DNA of 64,000 bases from Methylacidimicrobium sp. AP8. Lineage in GTDB: Bacteria; Verrucomicrobiota; Verrucomicrobiia; Methylacidiphilales; Methylacidiphilaceae. Every line of letters begins with the position of its first letter. The stretch's first letter is position 1. Where the stretch lies: assembly GCF_903064525.1 (NCBI RefSeq), contig NZ_LR797830.1, forward strand, positions 1,488,001 through 1,552,000. The letters run 5' to 3'. The notes under the pieces were generated by a model. It ran no database searches. It was given only the letters and a program-made list of their open reading frames with translations, and was not told the DNA's origin. The position numbers and the translations under genes are program-made. This document shows, piece after piece, positions 1 to 11,573 of this stretch.

Positions 1-833
1 CGGACCCGCCGGAGCTCCCTCTCCCGGTAATTGGCTTCCACCCAGAGGTAGTCTAGCGGCACGACGGCCATGAGCGCCGTGTCCGGGTGAACCTCGTCTC
101 CGGGCTGCACGCGGCGGTTGGCGATGAACCCGGTGACCGGAGCCCGAACTTCCCGGCGGACGAAATCGAGATAGGCCTTCTTGAGGACGCTCGCCGCTTC
201 GAGCACTTCCGGATGCGTCTCGACGGTGGTTCGGCTGATTTGGGCTTCGGCCGACTGGAGATCCGCCTCGGCTTCCCGGACGCTCGCCTCGAGTTCCCGG
301 ACCTGACACTCGGTGTCATCGACCAGCTGAGCCGGGATCGCCCCGTAGGGAGCCACCTGCCGGTATCGCTCCAGGTCGTGGCGGAGCCGTTCCAGCCGCG
401 CCTTCTGGGCCAAGATGCGCTGCCGGTCCAGAGCCGCCTGGCTGAAAAGCGTCTCTACCCGCCGGACCGCCTCCCCGAGTCTCGCTTCGGCTCCCTCCAA
501 GGCTACCCGGGAATCGAGGCCGTCGAGCCGGACGAGCACGGCCCCTTGCCGGACGAACTGCGTGTTCTCGTAGCGCACCTCGACGACCCTGCCGTTGACT
601 TGGGACTTCACCGGCACGAGATTGCCGGTCACATAGGCGTCGTTGGTCACCACCCACCGGCTGGCGAAAAGCCACCACCACAGGAAGAGGACTACCGAAC
701 CCAAGGCCGCGAAGCCCCCGAAGAGAAAGAGCCGCCGGTTCCGGAGCACCCGCCGCCGGAAGCGCGGGGGCGTGCTGGAGAGCAGCCGGCGGGAGAAGGC
801 CCTTTCCCACCGTTCCCAAAGCATGCCGCTCAT
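1..833 (-). CDS. HlyD/EmrA-family efflux adaptor (partial, runs off left edge)
   Basis: Periplasmic membrane-fusion subunit of a tripartite efflux pump, expected to link an inner-membrane exporter to the outer-membrane channel encoded immediately upstream. About 277 N-terminal codons are visible. From the ATG at 833: a basic cytoplasmic head, one membrane segment (about residues 34-58, ending WWWLF), the first lipoyl half (VTNDAYVTGNLVPVKSQV), a long helical hairpin, then the second lipoyl half (APVTGFIANRRVQPGDEV) and VVPLDYLWVEANYRERE. The ATG overlaps the stop of the channel gene as ATGA, so translation is probably coupled. It is a paralogue of the adaptor at 61.4-62.8 kb. The inner-membrane transporter is presumably beyond the left edge. 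Confidence 0.88.
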   Translation of the reverse strand, partial: MSGMLWERWERAFSRRLLSSTPPRFRRRVLRNRRLFLFGGFAALGSVVLFLWWWLFASRWVVTNDAYVTGNLVPVKSQVNGRVVEVRYENTQFVRQGAVLVRLDGLDSRVALEGAEARLGEAVRRVETLFSQAALDRQRILAQKARLERLRHDLERYRQVAPYGAIPAQLVDDTECQVRELEASVREAEADLQSAEAQISRTTVETHPEVLEAASVLKKAYLDFVRREVRAPVTGFIANRRVQPGDEVHPDTALMAVVPLDYLWVEANYRERELRRV

Positions 834-2355
834 AACCGCTTGTCCGGGAACTCCGGCGTCAAGGGGGGCTCGAAGCCTCCGCCCAGAGCGACCAGAAGAG
901 AAACGGCGGCATCCACGTGCTGGGCGCGGCGCGTGCTGAGCCGGCTCTCCTCTTCGGCCAACCGGTACTCCATCTCGAGCAGATCCTGGCGCATGTTGAG
1001 CCCGGAGCCGAAGAGCCGGCGGGAAAGCTCGAGGTTGGCGGCGGCGGCCGCCACCGCCCTCTCCTGCGCTTCCAGGTCCTGGATCGCTTCCTGCCAGTAG
1101 GCGAGCGCGTCGGCGACCTGCTGCAGCGCCGAGAGGAGGACGCTGTTATACCGTTCCACGGCGATATGATACTCTTCGGTAACGGCCTCGAGCTGGGCCG
1201 TCAGCCGCCCGCCTTCGAAGATCGGCAGCGTGAGCGCGGGCCCGGCCATGTACATGAGCGGGACTCCAGGGGAAAGGAAGAGCGTCGGAAAATTGAGGGT
1301 CTGGAAGCCGAACCAGGCGACCAGGTTGAGATTCGGGTAGAAGGCGGTCTTGGCCACCTTCACCCGGTTGGCGGCCGCCTGCGCCCGCCATCGGGCGACG
1401 GCGACGTCGGGCCGATGGCCCAGCACATCGAAGGCGATCCGCTCCGGCAGGGGAAAGCGTCGGGGAAAGCTCGCCTCGGCCACCGCCAGCGACCGGCCCC
1501 AGTCCGGTCCCTGTCCGGCGAGCCGGGCGATCTCATTCCGCAGGCTTAGGCTCTCCCGCTCGAGCCCGGCCGCCTCCTGGCGCGCCGCCTCCACCCTTTC
1601 CTCCGCCGTATGCACCGGAATGAGGCTGTCGATTCCCCGGCCGCCGCGCACCCGCGAGAGGGAGAGCAGCTCTCCGGCGATCGCCTCGCGCCGCCGCGCC
1701 AGCCGGAGCTCGTCTTCGACCGCGGCAAGACGAATGAAGCGGCGGGCGACGGTCGCGGCGAGGAGCAGCCGGGCCACGGCGACTTCGGACTCCGCCGCGC
1801 GCGCCTCCCCGCGGCCGCGCGGATCCGGGCCCGATCCTCTCCCCAGAGATCGACGTGATAGCTCGTGAACATGGGGAGGATATCCCAAAAGAAGAACGAG
1901 TTCTCGCCGAAGGGGCCGAAGAAGCTCGAGCCCGGAAAGCCCCAGACCCCGAAGATCGAATTGGCTAGCCACGGGCGCACCTGCGCCGAGGGAAGATAGC
2001 GGCTGCGCTCGCCCGCGGCCATCACCCACGCCTGGTGGACCCGGTCGAGGGCGGCCCGGAGATCCGGGTTGCTCGTGAGCGCCAGCTGCATGATCCGATC
2101 GAGCTCCGAACATTCGAGCTTGCGCCACCAGAAGTTCCGCGGCCACCCGTCCGCGACGGAAACCGCCTCCGGGGCTACGGAGGCGACGGTCTTGGCCATC
2201 GCGGGCGGGTCGATCGGGGTCGCGGGCCGGCTATCTTTCGGCAGGTAGGCGCAGCCGGCCGGCAAAAGAGAAGCTACCCCGACCCAGAGGGCACGGGGGA
2301 ATCGGCACGCCCGCGGCCGCGCGCGTCCCCCGCCGCTTCGACGGCGGCGCCGCAC
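830..2355 (-). CDS. NodT-type outer-membrane efflux lipoprotein, frame broken near 1820
   Basis: TolC/NodT-family outer-membrane channel of the efflux pump. A GTG at 2355 gives a short signal peptide with lipobox LLPAGC (Cys about residue 35). The N-terminal half reads to DLWGEDRARIRAAA and the family-like C-terminal half continues one frame over with EARAAESEVAVARLLL and later PLLMYMAGPALTLPIFEGG-like strands. The two halves join with exactly the usual family spacing if one G is added to a G4 run near 1820. So either the gene is a recent pseudogene or the assembly misses one base. It is the first gene of the operon; the HlyD gene follows with a 4-base overlap. The start is uncertain because no ATG lies in a sensible place; GTG is preceded by GAGAGG. 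Confidence 0.75.
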
Positions 2356-2716
2356 CCCTTTGGTCCTCTCCCGCTCTCCCCGACTTTCGATCGGAGCCCC
2401 GAAAAGGGCGCGCACGGATCGCGGCCACGCCAGCTGACAACAAACCGCCATTTGCGCACGATGCGCACTTACGGAAAGTATGCGCTTACTTATCCAACGG
2501 TGCTCTCTATTACCTTCCCCGCTTCTCTCCGCAATCCGCTCCCCTTGTGACCCATTTCTGCACTGCGCGGTAGCGCAATCTCGGGGCGCGGCCGCAAAAG
2601 TCAAGCGAGCGCAAGAGAGCCGCGAAGGCAGAGCCCTTGCGCTTCTCCAGGGCGGCCCCGGGCCAGGGCGCGGCCCGAGGCCGCCCCAAAGGCGGAATTC
2701 CTCTCGCCCGGCCGGG
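2356..2716. other. Intergenic region upstream of the first efflux operon
   Basis: About 360 bases without a gene. The only structure seen is a locally AT-richer stretch around 2460-2520 carrying a 16-base palindrome (listed separately) and related TGCGCA repeats. The rest is GC-rich with no recognisable coding sequence. Confidence 0.5.
2476..2491. promoter_or_regulatory. Candidate repressor operator upstream of the efflux operon
   Basis: The 16-base sequence AAGTATGCGCTTACTT is a near-perfect palindrome (AAGTA-N-GCGC-N-TACTT, 14 of 16 positions symmetric). A related half (TGCGCACTTAC) lies just to its left. It sits about 120 bases upstream of the efflux channel start, as operators of TetR/AcrR-type efflux repressors often do. 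No such regulator gene is in the window, so the binding protein is unknown. Confidence 0.4.
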
Positions 2717-3454
2717 CTAGGGCTTCACTTCCTCGAGCCACGCGGCGACCGCATTCGCCATGGTCGTGGCGTGGGCATCCGGGAAGAGGTGATCCGCCTC
2801 CGGAATTTCGACAAGCCGCTTCGGTCCGGATGCGACCGCGTAGAGATCCCGGGAATCCTGCGGCGGAACCACGTCGTCGGCCAGGCCATGGACGAAAAGC
2901 CAGGGCACACGGATCTTCCGCGCGGTCTCCACGACATTGTCGATCCGGTTCATGTCCTCGATGAACGCCCGCGAGAGCGGAAACTGCGGCATATCCCACA
3001 TACAGCCCTCTCCCGGCGTCACCCCGCCGAACTCGCGCTTGGCAAAGGCGGCCGAATGGGCCATCCCGGCGATCGAAATCAGGAAGCGGATCCGCGGATC
3101 CTCGCTGGCGCGCAGGACGCCGACGAGCGCGCCTAGGCTATGCCCGGCATAGCCCACGTGCCAGTCCCCGAGCGTGTCGAGAACCGCGCCGAGATCCTCC
3201 ACTTCTTTGTGCGGCGTCGATTCCTCGAATTTCCCCTCCGAGGCCCCGTTGCCGGAAAAGGAAAAGCGCAGAGTATGGATGCCGTGACGGAAGAGCACGT
3301 TGGCCAGTTCGATCAGCATCGGCCGGTCCTTGTGGGCGGTGATCCCGTGGCCGATGACGACCAGCACCGGATTGTCGGCCGAGCCCCCTTGGTAGGCGAA
3401 GTTGAGTCGTTCCCCTCGGGCATTGCGAATTTCGTTCGGAATGGATCGTTTCAT
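2717..3454 (-). CDS. Alpha/beta-hydrolase
   Basis: A 245-residue single-domain serine hydrolase of the alpha/beta fold, probably cytoplasmic since no signal peptide is seen. Visible elements: oxyanion region VVIGHGITAHKD, nucleophile elbow AGHSLGAL (GxSxG, about residue 105), the acid in HGLADDVVP and the catalytic histidine in EADHLFPDA near the C-terminus. The length matches small esterase or acyl-peptidase-like family members; substrate cannot be told from sequence. It stands alone, about 360 bases from the efflux operon and 108 bases from the DUF2017 gene, all on the same strand. Confidence 0.85.
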   Translation of the reverse strand: MKRSIPNEIRNARGERLNFAYQGGSADNPVLVVIGHGITAHKDRPMLIELANVLFRHGIHTLRFSFSGNGASEGKFEESTPHKEVEDLGAVLDTLGDWHVGYAGHSLGALVGVLRASEDPRIRFLISIAGMAHSAAFAKREFGGVTPGEGCMWDMPQFPLSRAFIEDMNRIDNVVETARKIRVPWLFVHGLADDVVPPQDSRDLYAVASGPKRLVEIPEADHLFPDAHATTMANAVAAWLEEVKP

Positions 3455-3562
3455 GCCATGGGTTTACCATGGCCGGAGGGGTTACCGCAACCACCGGCCT
3501 TCGGATTCCGGGCGCGCACGCAAGCGGGGGCGGAACGCCGGGAAAGCCGGACGAAGCGCTTT

Positions 3563-4081
3563 CTACTCCTCCAGGAGCGCCGAGATGCAGCTTTCCTGGA
3601 GATAGGCCAGAAAATGGATTTCCCAGAGCGATCGCTGGAGGTCGCGCGACTTGACCATCAGCGGATTCCACTCCATCTGCTCATCGGTAATCCCCTGAGC
3701 GATCGCGAGCGTGAGCCTCCGGTCGTTGAGCATCGAAAGAAATTCGTCGATCTCTCCTCGACTCAGCCGCAGGGAGGGATCCAAAGGATTGTGGAGGGAA
3801 CTCTCCGGAGCCAGCCACCGGTTGAGCAGCGCAACCCGCTCCGGGCGCCAGCTGAGTCGCTCGGCCTCCAGCACATCGGCCCCGTCGGCCATCTCCTCGT
3901 CATCCTCGATCCCCTCGCTGCGGGTCAGCACACCCCGCCAGTACTGCTGCAGCGGCTCCGACAGCTGGGAAACGTCGGTCTGGTAGTGCTTGCGCAGCTC
4001 CAGGAGAGAAGATACGAGGATCTCCCGCTCCCCCGGATCGAAATGGAGCACGGCAGCATCCGGATGCCGTTCGATCTTCAC
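3563..4081 (-). CDS. DUF2017-type protein, partner gene of clpS
   Basis: A 172-residue soluble protein starting MKIERHPDAAVLHF and ending in a helical segment with QESCISALLEE. The helix rich in leucine and acidic residues after residue 20 (EREILVSSLLELRKHY) and the clpS neighbour match the DUF2017 family, which is commonly encoded directly after clpS in other phyla. Biochemical function is unknown; a role in ClpS/ClpA-dependent proteolysis is inferred only from the gene order. The ATG overlaps the clpS stop as ATGA. Confidence 0.75.
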   Translation of the reverse strand: MKIERHPDAAVLHFDPGEREILVSSLLELRKHYQTDVSQLSEPLQQYWRGVLTRSEGIEDDEEMADGADVLEAERLSWRPERVALLNRWLAPESSLHNPLDPSLRLSRGEIDEFLSMLNDRRLTLAIAQGITDEQMEWNPLMVKSRDLQRSLWEIHFLAYLQESCISALLEE

Positions 4082-4377
4082 CCGCGTTCCATGGTCGCCT
4101 GCAACCCGAATCGCTGCAGCTGATGTACGAGAAATTCGGCGCGCTCCCGGGTTTCCTGGGCGACCACACTCCTCCCGTTATGGTGGACCTCCAGCATATG
4201 CCGGGTTGCCTCCTGCTTGCTCATCTTGAGCACGCGCTGGAAAACATAGACCACATAACTCATGAGGTTGACCGGATCATTCCAGACGACCACACCCCAG
4301 CGACGCTCAAAGGCGTCGCGGACTTTTTCGTCGACAACCTCCTCGTGGATCGTCTCCGGGAACGCTACCTGCTGCAT
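4078..4377 (-). CDS. clpS: ClpS adaptor for N-degron recognition
   Basis: A 99-residue adaptor that binds proteins with destabilising N-termini and delivers them to the ClpA/ClpC-ClpP protease. The core is clear: VVVWNDPVNLMSYVVYVF, containing the N-degron pocket (ND, M), then LKMSKQEATRHMLEVHHNG with the conserved His pair and RERAEFLVHQLQRFGL at the end. The chosen ATG at 4377 is preceded by TTAGGAG 11 bases upstream; longer in-frame extensions are not family-like. It is followed by the DUF2017 gene with a 4-base overlap. No clpA or clpP lies in the window. Confidence 0.93.
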   Translation of the reverse strand: MQQVAFPETIHEEVVDEKVRDAFERRWGVVVWNDPVNLMSYVVYVFQRVLKMSKQEATRHMLEVHHNGRSVVAQETRERAEFLVHQLQRFGLQATMERG

Positions 4378-4571
4378 CGTATCCGTAACTCCTAACGTTT
4401 CCGGGGTTGAGCCCACTTTGCAAGCAAGGAAATATAGCATCGGCGGCGCAGTCCACAACTCCGAAAGCATCCCCTTCTTTCCGCCGGCCGGAAGCCCCGG
4501 GGAGCGAAGGAAAGCGGCCCAGCCCGGCTTTCGGTACACACTCCGTGCCGGCCGGCGGCCGGAGAGGCGGG

Positions 4572-5747
4572 CTAGTAACGCGGCACCGACGGATCGATCT
4601 CCAGGCTCCACGCATCGATTCCGCCCGCGAGGTTCTGCACCTTTCGGAACCCCGCGTCCAAGAGCAGCCGGCAGGCCTTCGCGGAGCGGATGCCGGCCTT
4701 GCAGTGGACCACGATCTCCCGCGACGGGTCGAGCTCGTGCATGCGCCGGGGGAACTCCGAAAGGGGGATCATCTTGGCCCCGGGAATCCTCGCGATCTGC
4801 TGCTCGTGGGGCTCGCGCACGTCGATCAGGTCGAAGTCCGCCATCTGGTCAAGCCGCCGCTTGAGCTCCTGGACGCTCAGCTCCGGCAGCCCCTCGGAGA
4901 CGGCGGGAGCCGTCATCCCGCAAAAGGCCTCGTAGTCAATCAGCTCCCGGATCGTCCGCTCGGCTCCGCAGATCGGGCACGCCGGATCCTTCCGCAGCCG
5001 GAACTCGCGGAACTCCATGCCGAGGGCCTCGAAGAGGAGCAGCCTTCCGATCAGGGGGTCGCCGAGACCCAGGATCAGCTTCACGGTCTCGATCGCCTGC
5101 ACTATGCCGATGAGTCCCGGCAGAACGCCGAGCACGCCCCCTTCGGCGCAGCTCGGTACCATGCCTGGATCGGGGGGTTCCGGGTAGAGGCAACGATAGC
5201 AAGGCCCCTTTTCCGCCCAGAAAACCGTCGCCTGCCCCTCGAAGCGGAAGATGCTCCCGTAGACATTCGGCTTGCCCAAGAGGACGCAGGCGTCGTTGAC
5301 CAGGTAGCGCGTGGGAAAATTGTCGGTGCCGTCGACGATGACGTCGTAGTCCCGGAGGATCTCGAGCGCGTTTTCCGAGCGGAGAGCCGTCGGATAGGGC
5401 ACGACCTCCACGTTGGGATTGAGATCACGGATCGCCTCGATCGCCGACTCGATCTTCGGTTTGCCGACGTTGCGGGTCTTGTGGATGATCTGGCGCTGCA
5501 GGTTCGAATCGTCGACCGTGTCGAAATCGACGATGCCGAGCCTCCCCACGCCGGCCGCGGCGAGGTAGAGGAGCAGGGGCGAGCCGAGCCCTCCGGTCCC
5601 GACGGCGAGCACGCGCGCGGCCTTGAGCTTCTTCTGCCCGTCGAGGGTGACCTCGGGCATGATCAGGTGCCGGCCGTAGCGCCGGATCTCCTCGCGGGAA
5701 AAGCCCGCGGCGGGGAATACCTTATCGATACGCGGCAAATAACTCAT
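4572..5747 (-). CDS. moeZ: MoeB/ThiF-type adenylyltransferase fused to a rhodanese domain
   Basis: A 391-residue E1-like enzyme that adenylates the C-terminal glycine of a sulfur-carrier protein (MoaD, ThiS or CysO type) and transfers sulfur from its C-terminal rhodanese domain. Seen: RYGRHLIMPEV, the nucleotide loop GTGGLGSP, DFDTVDDSNLQRQ, DGTDNFPTRY, Zn-binding pairs CYRC and CPIC, then a rhodanese domain with active-site loop CKAGIRS. The ATG at 5747 has AGGAGAGG 7 bases upstream. It is divergent from the RNase D gene. Which carrier it serves (molybdopterin, thiamine, cysteine) cannot be decided here; no partner gene is adjacent. Confidence 0.92.
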   Translation of the reverse strand: MSYLPRIDKVFPAAGFSREEIRRYGRHLIMPEVTLDGQKKLKAARVLAVGTGGLGSPLLLYLAAAGVGRLGIVDFDTVDDSNLQRQIIHKTRNVGKPKIESAIEAIRDLNPNVEVVPYPTALRSENALEILRDYDVIVDGTDNFPTRYLVNDACVLLGKPNVYGSIFRFEGQATVFWAEKGPCYRCLYPEPPDPGMVPSCAEGGVLGVLPGLIGIVQAIETVKLILGLGDPLIGRLLLFEALGMEFREFRLRKDPACPICGAERTIRELIDYEAFCGMTAPAVSEGLPELSVQELKRRLDQMADFDLIDVREPHEQQIARIPGAKMIPLSEFPRRMHELDPSREIVVHCKAGIRSAKACRLLLDAGFRKVQNLAGGIDAWSLEIDPSVPRY

Positions 5748-5889
5748 CCATCCTCTCCTGTTCTCTCGCTTTCCGGGCTTGCGGCCGTGCGGACTCCCGC
5801 CCCTTCTGCGGGCCTCCTCCACCTCTTTTTGACCCTTTTCTACCTCCTAAGGCTTGCGAAAGAGAAATTCTACTCATCTACTGCACGCA

Positions 5890-7032
5890 ATGACGTTTCG
5901 CAAGTTTCTCCTTGGAAGGTCCGAAACGACCTCCCGAGCGGCACCGCAGGCCGTGGCCTGGATCGATTCGGTTCCGGAACTCTCCGCCTTTTCGAAAAAG
6001 CTTCGGCCGGGCCTCCCGATCGCGATCGATGCCGAATCGGCCTCCTTCCATCACTACCAGGCTCGACTCTGCGTCCTCTCGATCCGGCAGGGCGAGGTCG
6101 CGGCCGTGGTCGACACGCTCCGGCTCGACCCCGCGCCCTTGTGGGAGCCGCTTTCCCGATCGCCCTGGATCCTCCACGGGATGGATTTCGATCGGAGGCT
6201 CCTGCGGGAGGCAGGCGCGCCCGATCCCCCCTCGGTCTTCGATACGATGATCGCCGCGCAGCTTTGCGGCCTTCCCGCCATCGGCTACGCGGCCTTGGTC
6301 CAGCGGTTCTTCGGTGTGGAGATCGCCAAGCAGAGCCAGAAAGCCGACTGGGCCAGGCGCCCCCTTTCTCCGGCGATGCTCGACTACGCCGCCCAGGATG
6401 TCCGCTACCTCGAATCCCTCCAAGAACGGCTCACGGGCGAGCTCGACCGGTTGGGACGGCGCGAATGGCACCGGGAGAGCTGCGCCCGCCTCTTGCGCAA
6501 GACGGGCGAAGCCGCGGCGGAGAAGTCGGGCGCTTGGCGGATCCGGGGATGGCGCGACCTTCCTCCCGAGGCGCTTCCGTTTCTCCGCTCTCTCTGGGAA
6601 TGGCGGGAAGAGGAGGCCGCCCGCCGCGACCTGGCTCCGTTCCGGCTGGTCCCTCCGGAGCTGCTGCTCCGATTGGCGGCTTGGGCGGCCGCCCGCAGGG
6701 GGCCCCTCCCGGGCAGATGGCTGCCGCGCCACCTGGGCGAGGCGGAGCGCTCCCGGTTGGCCGAGGCGCTCTCCCATCCGAAGGGAACGCCCGAGGAGCT
6801 CCTGCCCCCGGCGAAGCCGAGGCTGCGGCTGACCGCGGAAGCGAAGCGGCGGCTGGAGGCCCTTACGGCGACCCGCTCCCGCCTGGCCGCGCGGCTGGGG
6901 ATCGATCCGGGAGTCCTGGCCCCCAAGCCGATCCTTCTTGATCTGGCTCAAGATCCGCAAGGCGCGCCGGAACGGCTCGTGGCCGAAGGGCGCTGGTGCC
7001 GCTGGCAACGCGACCTCTTCGTCGGCGTGTGA
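5890..7032 (+). CDS. rnd: Ribonuclease D-type 3'-5' exonuclease
   Basis: A 380-residue DEDD exoribonuclease expected to trim tRNA and other RNA 3' ends. The three exonuclease motifs are visible: IAIDAESASFHHYQ (DE), HGMDFDRRLL, and DYAAQDVRYL (Y-x3-D). Two C-terminal HRDC-like helical segments follow, the second around ERSRLAEALSHPKGTPEE and IDPGVLAPKPILLDLA. The ATG at 5890 was preferred over an upstream TTG at 5854 because the exonuclease domain begins soon after it, although no strong ribosome binding site precedes either. It is divergent from the rhodanese-fusion gene with about 140 bases between. Confidence 0.9.
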   Translation: MTFRKFLLGRSETTSRAAPQAVAWIDSVPELSAFSKKLRPGLPIAIDAESASFHHYQARLCVLSIRQGEVAAVVDTLRLDPAPLWEPLSRSPWILHGMDFDRRLLREAGAPDPPSVFDTMIAAQLCGLPAIGYAALVQRFFGVEIAKQSQKADWARRPLSPAMLDYAAQDVRYLESLQERLTGELDRLGRREWHRESCARLLRKTGEAAAEKSGAWRIRGWRDLPPEALPFLRSLWEWREEEAARRDLAPFRLVPPELLLRLAAWAAARRGPLPGRWLPRHLGEAERSRLAEALSHPKGTPEELLPPAKPRLRLTAEAKRRLEALTATRSRLAARLGIDPGVLAPKPILLDLAQDPQGAPERLVAEGRWCRWQRDLFVGV

Positions 7033-7142
7033 AGTGGCAATCCGGAGCCGGGGCCCCTGCGCGCGGAAGGACCTCCGTAGGGCGTCCGCAGGGTTGACTT
7101 TGTCCGGTCTCTCCCGCCAATTGATACAGGAAGGGAGGCGGG

Positions 7143-7910
7143 ATGGCGGGACATAGCCACTGGGCGAAGGTGCGGCACCAAAAAGGGGTGACCGACGCGC
7201 GGAAAGGGAAGCTCTTTAGCAAGCTGGCGCGGGAGATCGCGCTGGCCGCCAAGCTCGGCGGCGGGGATCCCGACTTTAATCCCCGCCTCCGGCGCGCCAT
7301 CGAGGCCGCCAAGAGCGAGGGGGTGAGCGCCGAAAGCATCGGAAGGGCCATCCAGCGGGGCACGGGCGAGGTCGCCGGCCAAGCCTACGAAGAGATCCTC
7401 TACGAGGGCTACGCCCCCGGCGGCGTCGCGGTCCTGGTCGAAGCGGCCACGGACAACCGCAACCGAACGGCCGCCGAGATCCGCAGCCTCTTCACCCGCC
7501 ACGGGGGGAACCTGGCCGGATCCGGCAGCGTTTCCTGGCTTTTCCAGCGGAAGGGCGTCATCCGCGTCGACGCGAGCCGGGCCTCCTTCGACCGCGTCTT
7601 CGAGATCGCCCTGGAAGCTTCGGCCGACGAGGTCGAGCCCGCCGACGGATCGATCGAGATCTTCTCCGCCCCCGACCGGCTGGAGGAGATCGTCAAGAGC
7701 TTGGAAGCCGCGAAGGTCCCCGTCCAGTCGGCCGCCCTCGCCTACGTGCCGCAGACCCTCGTCCCGGTCCAGGACGTGGAGGTGGCCCGCTCGCTGCTTC
7801 GCCTGCTCGAGGCGCTGGAGGAGCACGACGACGTCCAGCACCTCTTCGCCAACTTCGAAATGACGCCGGAAACGATGGCCGTTGCGGAAGCCTCGGTCCC
7901 GGGGAAATAA
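7143..7910 (+). CDS. YebC/PmpR-family protein
   Basis: A 255-residue protein beginning with the invariant MAGHSHWAKVRHQKGVTDA signature and continuing with LFSKLAREI and YEGYAPGGVAVLVEAATDNRNRT, all hallmarks of the family. Members act as DNA-binding regulators or as translation factors that relieve ribosome stalling; which applies here is unknown. GGGAGGCGGG precedes the ATG. It lies 8 bases upstream of alaS and is probably cotranscribed with it. Full family length, no anomalies. Confidence 0.95.
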   Translation: MAGHSHWAKVRHQKGVTDARKGKLFSKLAREIALAAKLGGGDPDFNPRLRRAIEAAKSEGVSAESIGRAIQRGTGEVAGQAYEEILYEGYAPGGVAVLVEAATDNRNRTAAEIRSLFTRHGGNLAGSGSVSWLFQRKGVIRVDASRASFDRVFEIALEASADEVEPADGSIEIFSAPDRLEEIVKSLEAAKVPVQSAALAYVPQTLVPVQDVEVARSLLRLLEALEEHDDVQHLFANFEMTPETMAVAEASVPGK

Positions 7911-7918
7911 GAGAGGCG

Positions 7919-10663
<2,745 letters not shown>

Positions 10664-10674
10664 ACACCCTTGTT

Positions 10675-10887
10675 ATGCAACCGATCGGACGCTTTCTGGT
10701 GATCGCCGGCCTTCTGCTCGCCGGAATCGGGCTGCTGATCAGCCTCGGAGTCGGCACCAAGTGGATCGGGAGGCTGCCGGGGGATATCCGGATCGAGAAG
10801 GGCGACGTCCACTTCTACTTCCCGATCACCACCTGCCTGCTTGCCAGCCTCCTGCTGAGCGCGATTCTCTGGCTTTTCCGGCGCTGA
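10675..10887 (+). CDS. DUF2905 small membrane protein
   Basis: A 70-residue protein with two membrane segments (FLVIAGLLLAGIGLLISLG and the C-terminal TTCLLASLLLSAILWLF) separated by the family signature LPGDIRIEKGDVHFYFP. Function is unknown. It lies 11 bases downstream of alaS and is probably the last gene of the yebC-alaS unit. It is short and overlapped by a longer reading in the same frame; the ATG at 10675 gives exactly the family length. Confidence 0.88.
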   Translation: MQPIGRFLVIAGLLLAGIGLLISLGVGTKWIGRLPGDIRIEKGDVHFYFPITTCLLASLLLSAILWLFRR

Positions 10888-10910
10888 CCCGGATACGGGA
10901 TCCCCCTTCC

Positions 10911-10929
10911 CCGGCGGGAGCTCCGCCGG
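10911..10929. terminator. Hairpin between convergent genes
   Basis: CCGGCGG-GAGCT-CCGCCGG forms a perfect 7-base-pair stem with a 5-base loop, between the ends of the DUF2905 gene and the convergent cytochrome gene. There is no T tract, so it would be at best a weak or factor-dependent bidirectional terminator. Confidence 0.35.
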
Positions 10930-10968
10930 AAAGCCGGGATCCCGCCGGGGCCGACGACGACAAGCCGG

Positions 10969-11496
10969 CTACGGCTTGATGTCTTCGTCCGGAATCGCGT
11001 TGAGGTCGGCCTCCGTCAAGGGGGTGGTGCGCTGGGCGTACTCCGCACGGGCCGCCTTCACCTGCTCCGGGGTCACCGGGGTTCCCTTGTTGCCCCAGGC
11101 CTGCCGGGCGTAGGTCAAGATCGCTGCGATCTTCTCGTCCGAGAGGATCGCTTTCCAGGGCTGCATCGGCCCGTTGAACTGCATCCCGTTGACCGTGATC
11201 GGGCCCTGCAAGCCGTTGAGGACGATCGCCACCGCCCGCTTGGAGCCGCCCGTCATCAGGGGGGAGCCGGCCAGCGGCGGATAGACGGCCGGGATCCCGG
11301 CGCCGTTCGGCTGGTGGCAGGCGGCGCAGTTCATCATGTAAAGCTGCTCGCCCTGCTTCACGTCCTGGGCGGAGACGGCCAGCGGAGCCAGCAGCAGCGC
11401 TCCGCCCGCGAGGGCGAGCCGCCGGCTTCGCCGGGCTGCTTCCGGAGAAAGAAACGGGAGACGAAAGCCAATCCGATCGGGCAAGGGTGTCTTCAT
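10969..11496 (-). CDS. Periplasmic c-type cytochrome
   Basis: A 175-residue exported monohaem cytochrome, presumably a periplasmic electron carrier or a subunit of a respiratory complex. Twin-basic region followed by a hydrophobic stretch (ALAGGALLLAPLAVSA) is the signal peptide; CAACH is the haem attachment site, with proline-rich GIPAVYPPLAGSP and a candidate Met ligand in FNGPMQPW. The fold resembles cytochromes with an MQP ligand loop found as oxidase partners. No oxidase subunit is adjacent. The ATG at 11496 starts the signal peptide; its ribosome binding site is weak. Confidence 0.87.
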   Translation of the reverse strand: MKTPLPDRIGFRLPFLSPEAARRSRRLALAGGALLLAPLAVSAQDVKQGEQLYMMNCAACHQPNGAGIPAVYPPLAGSPLMTGGSKRAVAIVLNGLQGPITVNGMQFNGPMQPWKAILSDEKIAAILTYARQAWGNKGTPVTPEQVKAARAEYAQRTTPLTEADLNAIPDEDIKP

Positions 11497-11573
11497 CGTA
11501 ACCCACTGATGAGTCGGTTCGTTATGCCTTTTGTCAATCCCAAAGCGCCGATGCGCTTTATTTCCCCGACGGC

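Noticed and set aside
4407-6941. 844-codon plus-strand frame through the rhodanese-fusion gene and RNase D
   Set aside because: Antisense and out-of-frame shadow of two well-supported genes.
7094-7130. Promoter TTGACT before yebC
   Set aside because: No acceptable -10 box at 16-18 bases; the nearest TGATAC lies too far.
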